From: Zanthoxylum bungeanum
Lineage: Eukaryota > Streptophyta > Magnoliopsida > Sapindales > Rutaceae
Length of the DNA: 64,000 bases
Direction of reading: 5' to 3'
Assembly (NCBI GenBank): GCA_019454045.1
Contig: SKCR01021370.1
Coordinates: 22,495-86,494 of the forward strand
The translations under genes and the position numbers were made by a program. Below, in pieces: positions 56,527-64,000 of this stretch; positions within the stretch are counted from its first letter, which is position 1; each line of letters starts with the position of its first letter. The notes beneath the pieces were generated by a model, which saw only the letters and a program-made list of their open reading frames with translations, searched no databases and had not been told where the DNA came from.

Positions 56527-57446
56527 TGATAAAAGTCCTTATGATTAGTTCCGGATTAATAAGATATGAGACGGTATTAATCCACGAACGGTTTAATCAT
56601 TAAATATCCATAGTCGTAGTATTATCGAGACTGGACATCGATAATGTGAAATATGCTAGTATCGCACTTGTGAGCGTTATGGAAGCTTAACGACATAGTT
56701 CTCATATATTTAAGTATTGGATACTTATGCAAGTGTGATAGGAGGTTCTGTTTACCGATGGTACGGAAACAGCTTCACTCTGGATAGACCACTCGGAATC
56801 TCATTGGTAGTATGACTATGTTTCTATAGGAATCCGAATCAGGGTAGGTGTATTTGGTCTTAACCTGAGACTTGCATCGCTAATACTTATGACAATCAAT
56901 ATACTTTGGTTTTGGTTGTCCGGGGCTTTAACAGGTTCTGTGTACGCCTCTTCTGGGTATACTGAGAATCGTAATGTATTGGGTGTGATGCCTAGATGGA
57001 AGTATCACTTCAGTCATATGGAAATGATGATCACGTAGGATACGGAACTAGTACTATTAAGTACTGCAGTCATCGGGATAATATGACTAGGTCATGATTA
57101 TCCGATTATAGAGACTAGTTATCAGAGATCCGATATTTGCTTCGTATGGGGCAGACACAATTCTAGCCCTAGGCCTAGCATGTCACATCCGATACTGGAT
57201 CGTAATACGCAATACTACGTATACTACGCCTGACAAAGATTATATATTCCTTTAAAGAATATTTCTGGAGAATTGGGAAGGCACGGTGCTTTGCTAGAAG
57301 CCAACCATGTCTTGTAAATCGGTAAGAACGTGGTACTGGGTACGCACGTATTCGGATAGTCCGATGACCGTATTTACTGCCAACATATCCAGAGATCTAT
57401 TGGGTCGCTTCCTGAAGATTCACCGATGACATTTGACTCGAACTGA

Positions 57447-57580
57447 ATTAATCTGGGATTAATTATGAGAGAGAAAATTAATCTGGGATTAATTACGGCA
57501 ATAAATTAATCTGGGATTAATTACCAAAGAGAAAATTAATCTGGGATTAATTACGGTAATAAATTAATCTGGGATTAATT
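57447..57580. repeat. 28-31-bp tandem repeat in U3 of D, inner arm
   Basis: Five copies of ATTAATCTGGGATTAATTA, itself a near-palindrome, alternate with GAGAGAAA and CGGyAATAA spacers. The outer arm carries the mirrored array at about 57921-58053. Confidence 0.85.
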
Positions 57581-57920
57581 CGACTAGAAGAGAGAACACG
57601 ATTAATTTCGAATTAATCGGTAAAGTAAATTCAATAGTTAAATTGGATTTTACTATTTAATTTATTTAATTGGGCTAATTTAATTAAATAATTATGCCTC
57701 GCAGAATTATTACGAAAGTTGCTTACGAATTAATTCCAAATTAATTCGTTCGCTTGAATTAAAATCCAATTTTAATTCAACTTTGAAATCCAATTTCGAT
57801 TAATATATCTAATATATTATTTTAGCCGAATTAAATAAATTAAATAGTAAAATTCAATTTAACTATTGAATTTACTTTACCGATTAATTCCAAATTAATC
57901 GCGTTCTCTCTTCTAGTCGA

Positions 57921-58053
57921 ATTAATCCCAGATTAATTCTTAACGTAATTAATCCCATATTAATTTTCTCTTTAGTAATTAATCCCAAATTAATTTATTG
58001 CCATAATTAATCCCAGATTAATTTTCTCTCTTATAATTAATCTCAGATTAATT
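57921..58053. repeat. 28-31-bp tandem repeat in U3 of D, outer arm
   Basis: Mirror copy of the inner array, as ATTAATCCCAGATTAATT units. Individual units have mutated independently, for example CCCATATTAA and CTCAGATTAA. Confidence 0.85.
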
Positions 58054-58972
58054 CTGTTCGAGTCAAATGTCATCGGTGAATCTTCGGGAAGTGACCCAAG
58101 AGATCCCTGGATATGTTGGCAGTAAATACGGTCATCGGACTATCCGAATACATGCGTACCCGGTACCACGTTCTTACCGATTTACAAGACATGGTTGGCT
58201 TCTAGCAAAGCACCGTGCCTACCCAATTCTCCAGAAATATTCTTTAAAGGAATATATAATCTTTGTCAGGCGTAGTATACGTAGTATTGCGTATTACGAT
58301 CCAGTATCAGATGTGACATGCTAGGCCTAGGGCTGGAATTGTGTCTGCCCCGTACGAAACATATATCGGATCTCTGGTAACTAGTCTCTATAATCGGATA
58401 CTCATGACCTAGTCATATTATCCTGGTGACTGCAGTACTTAAGAGTACTAGTTCCGTATCCTACGTGATCATCATCTCCATATGACTGAAGTGATACTTC
58501 CATCTTGACATCACACCCAATACACTACGATTCTCAGTATACCCAGAAGAGGCGTACACAGAACCTGTTAAAGCCCCGGACAACCAAAACCAAAGTATAC
58601 TGATTGTCACAAGTATTAGCGATGTAAGTCTCAGGTTAAGACCAAATACACCTACCCTGATTCGGATGTCTATAGACACATAGTCATACTACCAATGGGA
58701 TTCCGATGGGTCTATCCAGAGCGAAGCTGTTTCAGTACCATCGGTAAACAGAACCTCCTATCACACTTGCATAAGTATCTAATACTTAAATATATGAGAA
58801 CTATGTCGTTAAGCTTCCACAAAGCGCACAAGTGCGATACTAGCCTATTCCACATTATCGATGTCCAGTCTCAATAATACTACGACTAGGGATATTTAAT
58901 GATTAAACCATTCGTGGATTAATACTGTTTCATATTTTATTAATCCGGAACAAATCATAAGGAATTTTATCA

Positions 58973-58980
58973 TTTATATA
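58973..58980 (-). promoter_or_regulatory. TATA box in outer U3 of D
   Basis: TATATAAA on the minus strand, mirror image of 56519-56526. It points leftward, so the two promoters converge on the palindrome centre. The outer one would then read antisense into D's genes. Confidence 0.5.
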
Positions 58981-59099
58981 TCCGAGTAATCCAATTACAA
59001 ATGATAAAAGAGCAATTTCCTTTGTTACTTAGTTAATTTTGTACAAGAACACCATGTCTTTTACAAAATAGTGATGCTATGGGTCATAATTGTCTAACA

Positions 59100-59833
59100 G
59101 TAAGAAGTGAGGAATAAGGTCAAGCATCAATCACCTCGGCTTGTCGACCTAGGGACCGAGGTGGGGTTTGCAGTATCTTGTACTTATTTATGAATGACAT
59201 AAGTCATACATGAGAGTTCGAGCCTCTAGAAGGCTGATACGATGAGAGCATGTCAGAGGCTTATCCCTTGACACATGAAACAGCGTGAGAGTGGTTGAAT
59301 TGAAGGATGTCACTTGGGCAGAATGTGTAGCAGAGGATAAAGATTGGAATGATGGCTTTTTTGCTGACAAATGATGGTTGAGTCAGAAGGCTAAAGCTAC
59401 TGTTTGTAGAGCAGTTGGAGAAAATGAGCATGGGCAACAGTGACATGACTCACAAGTTGGTGTACAGTAGGTTCAGAAGCCTATATAAATTGATTGAATA
59501 CTTAATTTTAATGGGGGTTCTTTTGAGTGAAATTTTTTAATATTTCACAACTTATAAAAAGAGAGCTCCGAGAGCTTAGTGAGAAAGAGAGAAAGCATGT
59601 CGGTTTGACCTGAGCTAGTGATAAAAGTTTCATTTCTTTGCTCTCGTGGATGTAGGCTGGAACAACTCTCTCCACCAAAGCACGTTAATTCTTTATTTTT
59701 CTCTGTGATTTCTTATTTGATTGTCAAGTTTGCTTTTGGTTCCCAACTAACCAAACAAATTCACTGCTTGAGGGAGGTTATTCGAGGAGTAAGTTTCCTA
59801 AATTACCCATAGAATGAAAAATAACAATCAACA
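59100..59833 (+). repeat. 5' LTR of E, right part
   Basis: Starts with the second GTAAG (59100-59104) and ends AACAATCAACA one base before the PBS. A TATA box (TATATAAA, 59482-59489) and the downstream AG-rich start region place R and U5 here. Together with the left part the LTR is about 1.0 kb. Frames on the minus strand here are not supported. Confidence 0.8.
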
Positions 59834-59834
59834 G

Positions 59835-59853
59835 TTGGTGCCGTCTGTGGGGA
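59835..59853 (+). other. Primer-binding site of gypsy E
   Basis: TTGGTGCCGTCTGTGGGGA, one base after the LTR. Many plant gypsy elements have TTGGCGCCGTCTGTGGG here; this copy has T for C at the fifth base. Confidence 0.8.
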
Positions 59854-59886
59854 ATTAGTACGAGAAGCAGCAAACACACTAAAACA

Positions 59887-61570
59887 ATGGCAGGAGATGA
59901 AAACCACAAAACTTCAAAGGCTTCGACAACAGAGTGGATAGAGAAGATGGACGAAACACTACTTAATAAAATGAACGATGCTCGAAAAGAGAGAGAAACG
60001 ACTTAAGCCTTTATGAAGGCTCTGATGGAAAATATTGAGAAGTTAGAAGAAGGCTGGAGAACGAGAGGAAGTAGGTTCTAGCAGAAGTATAGAGGAAATA
60101 GAAAAAGGAAAAAAGGTCGTCAGAGCTGATGAAGATCATGGAAATGGGAAGAAGAATGCCCAGAGGGTAAGATTTATAGTTGTCGTAAGCGTCATGCAAA
60201 TAAGTGAGCCGTAGGAAGAAGAAGAAGACAAACGAACCCCGGAGTCATCCAGCAAAAGCTCATGTTTCGGGGAAAGTTACCTGGAATGGTATCCGAAGAG
60301 GGGATGTGAGGTTCCCAGTTATGGAAGATACCACGATCGAAGTGAAAGGCATGAAGAGGCCCTTAGGCGAGAACATAACGACTCCAAAAGCCAATGAATG
60401 ATTGGTTTCAGAGGGAGATGAATAAGTGGAAGGAAAATGTGATGGGAGGGGCTTGGGTGACCAGGATATGGAGACATCATCCCCGTTTATGAAGGAAATA
60501 TTGCGGTGTAGTTTCCAATGAGATTCACCATGCCCACGATAAATGTTTATAAGGGCAGTACGGACCACAAGTCTCATACTGAAAAGTTTGTTCTATTGAT
60601 GGAGATTTAATGAATGGTAAGATAGGTGATATACAAGGTGTTCCCGTTAACTTTATGAGGGTCGGCCAGTTTGTGGTTAAGAAACTTGACCCCGGGAAGT
60701 ATCAACAGTTTCTCACCATTGAGGAAGTCCCTTGAGCGCCATTTCAAAGGAACATGAGTACCAAGGAAGACAATGGGTCATTAAGGATGATGAAACAGAG
60801 AGATGATAAGCCCCTAAGGAATTTTATCAAAAAATACCACAGTTTGGTGTTAGAAGTGGGGGCGTCTAAGTCTCTAGAGGCATTGGAGAGTTTTAAAGGA
60901 GCTCTAAGGGTCAGAAAATTACAGCCCCACCTAAGGATCCAGGAGGTGCCGGACTATATCGCAGACTTGGAGTAGGAAAAGAAGTTTATGTTGCTAGAAG
61001 AATAGGAGAAGAAAGCCCGAGGAGGAGCTAACCGAACACCAAAAGTGCCAAGGCAAGAGAATCAACGTGATATGGACTGAAATCGGAGAGGATTGGCCTC
61101 GAGGCAGAATGAATTCAGACCGATAGCTCAGGATAATCCAACGTATGAGAGAAGACCCTCGATCAAGGTCACTCATGTCACTAGAGGAACAACATACACC
61201 GCCTTAAACAGACCATTGGCCCAGATATCTCGGGAAATTTAGGATAATGGCTTACTGACTGAGGCTGACCCGAGGAGGTACTCGATTGAGAAGAGAGGCA
61301 ACAAGACTTATTGCACACACCACAATATGAAGAGCATGCCACATAAAGTTGCAGGGACCTACAGGAACATGTGGATGACCAGGTGAGGAATGGTTACCTA
61401 AAGGAATGCATAGACCATGAGGCTATGATGGTCAGGAAACGAGGGGAGCAAAGGCCAATGTTCACAATAGAAGGGGAAAGACGTTGTCCGGGGATTCGAA
61501 CAGAGCAAGAAAGAACTTCTGCCGGACCAAATACCCAAAGGTATTGACAACGGAGAGGGCTCCAAAGATC
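59887..61570 (+). pseudogene. Gypsy gag of element E
   Basis: ATG 59887 opens MAGDENHKTSKASTTEWIEK, with a stop near 60004 and a Lys/Glu-rich coiled segment. Open piece 60754-60975 has KPLRNFIKKYHSLVLEVGAS and FKGALRVRKLQPHLRI, matching the end of the gag domain. Later, KTYCTHHNMKSM and HKVAGTYRN recall the Cys/His motif. Numerous stops. Gag forms the particle that packages the RNA. Confidence 0.75.
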
Positions 61571-61579
61571 TAGAAGGCC

Positions 61580-62002
61580 ATGACAGTGCCCATAATGTTC
61601 ACTGAGGAAGACGCCCAAGAGGTGAGCTACCCTCATGATAACGTACTGATAATCAAGGCCAATATTGTCGGGGCCGAGGTGGATAAAATACTGATAGACC
61701 CTGAGAGTGTGGTGGATATCATCTCTAGGGACGCCTTGAATAGTTTGGGTATAGAATTCAATACCTTGATCGAGGATGAAACACCATTGTATGGGTTTGG
61801 GGGAGCAATGGTTGTCCCATTAGACCAGGTACATATGATAATGACTATCGGAACAGCCCCCCATACTCGGATTATCATGATGGATTTCACAGTAGTGGAT
61901 TGCTTGAGCAGCTATCAGGTAATTTTGGGAATACCTTCTATGATGAAGTCAAGGGCAACTATGTCGAGTTATTACCTTAAACTGAAGTTTCTGACTCGAT
62001 AG
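61580..62002 (+). pseudogene. Gypsy aspartic protease of element E
   Basis: An open stretch of 140 codons: MTVPIMFTEEDAQEVSYPHD, VDKILIDPESVVDIISRDAL, ETPLYGFGGAMVVPLDQVHM, VVDCLSSYQVILGIPSMMKS, MSSYYLKLKF. The layout matches the retropepsin of plant Tat/Athila-like elements. The active-site triplet expected as D-T/S-G-S reads D-P-E-S, so catalysis is unlikely. Confidence 0.85.
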
Positions 62003-62249
62003 GGGGTTGGGTTTATTTGTGGAAGCTAGAAAGTGACAAGGAGTTGTTTTGCCGCCGTTTCAAAAGAAACCATGTGCATTGAAGAAGTAAGAGCGAAAAG
62101 GAAAGAAAGTGAAAGGGACACAAAAGAAGTAGAGCTAATCGATCCCCGACCTGAAAAAAATACCTAATTAGAAGCAGGGGAGGAGCTGAAGCTAGTAGGG
62201 TCGAGCTGGAGTAAAATTTAAGAAGACAACTGTTGTATTTTTTTTTTGA

Positions 62250-63124
62250 AGGAATATACATATGGCTTTGTATGGGATAATAGGGACATGCCGAAGATTG
62301 GCCCCAGGATCATTAGTCATTGTTTGGCGATAGATCGAGCCCATAAGCCGATCAAGCAGAAGAGAAGGATTTTCAACCAGAAGCGGTATAAGACGATCTA
62401 GACAGAGGTTGAAAGATTAATAAAGGCTGGGTTTATCAGGGAGGTTAAGTTCCCAGAGTGTGTATCGAATTTGGTCTTGGTGAAGAAAGCTAATGGGAAA
62501 TGGAGAATGTGTGTGGACTTCTCCTATTTGAATAAAGTCTGCTAGAAAGATAGTTCCCCCTCCCGAAGGTAGAACAGCTGGTGGATTTGACTACATGCCA
62601 TGGGTTACTCAACTTCATGGATGCCTTCTCAAGGTATAACCGGATCAGAATGCATCCTGAGGATGAGGAGAAAACAACATTCATCACTGACCAAGGTCTG
62701 TATTGTTATAAAGTGATGCACTTTTGGACTGAAGAATGTCGATGCCACATATCAGAGGCTGGTGAACAAGGTCTTCAAGCCACTCATCGGTAAGACAATG
62801 CAAGTCTACGATGATGACATGATCACCATGACTGTCAAACTTGATGACCATATGGGCGACCTCAGAGGGACGTTTGAACTCATGAGGAAGCATAATATGA
62901 AGTTGAACCCGGATAAATATGCCTTCAGGGTGTCTTCAGGAAAATTCTTGGGATACATGGTCAATGCAAGGGGCATCGAAGTAAATCCTTATAAGATATG
63001 GGTAGTGCTAGATCTGAAACCATCGAGAAAAATGAAGATGGTGCATAGCTTCACTGGTTGGGTGGCCGTATTCAACCAATTCCTTCCAAGGCCACCGAAA
63101 AATATCACGTCTTCTTCCATTTAA
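62250..63124 (+). pseudogene. Gypsy reverse transcriptase of element E
   Basis: From 62262 it reads YGFVWDNRDMPKIGPRIISH, EVERLIKAGFIREVKFPE, LVLVKKANGKWRMCVDFSYL, then stops. 62581-62793 has LLNFMDAFSRYNRIRMHPED and FITDQGLYCYKVM before a shift. 62762-63124 has VFKPLIGKTMQVYDDDM, where the active-site block usually V-Y-I-D-D-M has Asp for Ile, then FELMRKHNMKLNPDKYAF, KFLGYMVNARGIEVNPYK. Inactivated by stops and one clear frameshift at about 62730. Confidence 0.88.
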
Positions 63125-63229
63125 TCAAGAAGGCCAAGAAATAAGTCAATTGGACGAGTGAGTGTGAGGAAGCATTCTAGCAGCTTAATGAATACTTGAC
63201 TCGACCTCCACTACTAACTAAGCCAATTC

Positions 63230-63600
63230 CGGGTGAGATGTTATTCTTATACTTGGTTGTATCTGAATACGCTACAAGCACAATATTAGTTAAACAAAAT
63301 CCAAAGGCAAGTGTACTATACTAGTAAGGCCTTGCTGGATGCGGAAACTCGATATTCGGCTCACGAGCTGGTGGCATTGTCTTTGATCACTGCAGCGAGG
63401 AAGTTACCCCTATTTCCAAACCCACCCTATCGGGGTGTACACCGAACACCCTTTGAGGCGGAGACCTCGGGCCGTCTGGTGAAGTGGTATGTGGACTTCT
63501 ATGAGTATGATGTCTCATACCTACCCAGAGTTTCAATTAAGGGGCAAACACTGGCAGATTTTATCACAGAGTTCACTGGCCCCTAGGTTATAATAGTGGG
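63230..63600 (+). pseudogene. Gypsy RT connection / RNase H region of element E
   Basis: Reads FLYLVVSEYATSTILV, then VYYTSKALLDAETRYSAHEL, LSLITAARKLPLFPN and SGRLVKWYVDFYEYDVSYLP, ending IKGQTLADFITEFTGP and TAG. These are the standard blocks between RT and the extra plant RNase H. The following CELFIDGTVSNN (63614-63650) looks like the start of that RNase H before similarity is lost. Confidence 0.85.
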
Positions 63601-63654
63601 GGAGACTAAATGTGAGCTGTTTATTGATGGAACGGTCAGCAACAACGTTTGCTT

Positions 63655-64000
63655 CTCAGTATTATAGATTCATAGCACTGGGAGGGCCCACGGGCCTCCG
63701 TGAAATTTATAGCCTCGCGATATGCCTAGCACGGGGAAGGGAAATGCCCTTGTGGTGCTAGCCATCCTATTTCGGACCTGTCAACCATAGCACGTGGAAG
63801 GTAGAAAGGCTTCCATGGCGTTTACAAGACTGTGGTTTTTCCTAGCATGAGGACATTCCTTATGGCGTTGGTCACCCCTTCGGTCCGCATCTCAGTTCGC
63901 CGTGACATATGGATTGTAAGCTTCAGAATTGTTGTTTTGGGTAACATGAGGCATGACGATGTCTTACGTTTCCTCATTGTTTCTTTTTAGGGTCAATACG
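63655..64000. other. Unclassified tail with three similar hairpin-like segments
   Basis: RNase H similarity ends near 63655. What follows has three related phrases: CCTAGCACGGGGAAGGGAAA (63727), CATAGCACGTGGAAGGTAGA (63786) and CCTAGCATGAGGACATTCCT (63840). The first closes on itself through CTAGCAC / GTGCTAG. Possibly another insertion in E, but no end was recognised. Confidence 0.4.

Larger units (their letters stand above)
39351..59099. mobile_element. Copia element D with inverted interior and palindromic LTRs (hosts C)
   Basis: Flanked by GTAAG on both sides (39346-39350, 59100-59104). The outer ends are LTR ends of a minus-strand element: the right end reads TGTTAGACAATTATG on the minus strand (U3 start) and the left end reads GGAACACTTACA on the minus strand (U5 end). 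The interior is on the plus strand: inner U5 end at 40627, PBS 40629-40640, gag, pol, PPT 56389-56399, inner U3 start TGTTGGACAATTATG at 56400. So each LTR is half normal and half inverted. An inversion of the segment between the middles of the two LTRs accounts for it. Coding is badly decayed. Confidence 0.88.
56400..59099. repeat. Palindromic right LTR of D (U3 halves inverted)
   Basis: 2700 bp. The inner arm starts TGTTGGACAATTATGACCCA; the outer arm is its reverse complement, ending TGGGTCATAATTGTCTAACA, with perhaps 5-8 percent difference by eye. The centre (about 57690-57850) has the same mid-LTR sequence as the left palindrome. Frames inside (for example 58067-58324) are by-products. 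Confidence 0.93.
39075..64000 (+). mobile_element. Ty3/gypsy element E, 5' part (runs off right edge; hosts D and C)
   Basis: LTR start TGTTGATGG at 39075; the LTR is interrupted at 39350 by element D, resumes at 59100 and ends AATCAACA at 59833. A PBS of the TTGGtGCCGTCTGTGGGG type, gag, protease, RT and the RNase H region follow on the plus strand. Without D and C the visible part is about 5.2 kb. The PBS and RT phrases resemble the Tat/Athila branch. The 3' LTR and TSD are outside the window. Confidence 0.8.

Noticed and set aside
58067..58324. 85-codon frame in the right palindrome of D
   Set aside because: It is antisense to the U3 sequence, and the mirrored arm is disrupted; no family resemblance.

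Overview
The window looks like nuclear DNA of a flowering plant, from a repeat-rich, probably heterochromatic region. Evidence: plant-type Ty1/copia and Ty3/gypsy LTR retrotransposons primed by initiator-Met-like sites (TGGTATCAGAGC), solo LTRs, hAT- and Harbinger-type DNA elements, a plant subtilase relic with the usual SAGNQGPS and SCPHLSG landmarks, and an intron-bearing relic of a chaperonin CCT-beta gene. No species can be named from the sequence. I found no intact host gene, no RNA gene, and nothing bacterial.

Layout. 1-1688: right end of a minus-strand copia element (G). About 2400-4410: a plus-strand gypsy-like gag relic (F). Unclassified DNA follows on both sides of a perfect solo copia LTR (5456-7470, TSD CATGT). 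7970-14666: a truncated minus-strand gypsy element (A), whose gag is split by another solo LTR (9056-11139, TSD ACCAT). 14781-16312: subtilase pseudogene. 17383-32074: a complete minus-strand copia element (B, TSD GAATC). B carries a 4.48-kb solo LTR (20043-24520, TSD ATCGC) and a hAT-type MITE (24741-25417, 8-bp TSD GAAATCGC). 33210-33818: CCT-beta pseudogene. 34757-36149: Harbinger-like element. 36821-38340: a tandem duplication whose second copy is split by a second hAT-like MITE.

39075-64000 is a three-level nest. Gypsy element E (plus strand, runs off the right edge) has copia element D (39351-59099, TSD GTAAG) in its 5' LTR. D in turn holds copia element C (43970-53751, minus strand, TSD GTTTA).

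The most unusual object is D. Its outer ends are LTR ends of a minus-strand element with a perfect TSD, but its whole interior (PBS, gag, pol, PPT) is on the plus strand. At each end an inverted LTR half abuts the normal half, making palindromes of 1.28 kb (U5 halves) and 2.70 kb (U3 halves). One inversion with breakpoints near the middle of both LTRs explains all of this. It predicts that D's remaining outer promoter now reads through a hairpin and into the antisense strand of its own genes.

All coding remnants are disrupted. Several stops look like CGA-to-TGA changes, as expected from methylated, silenced repeats. Where both LTRs of an element are present (B, C), they are very similar by eye, so those insertions are fairly recent. 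A and F are much more decayed.
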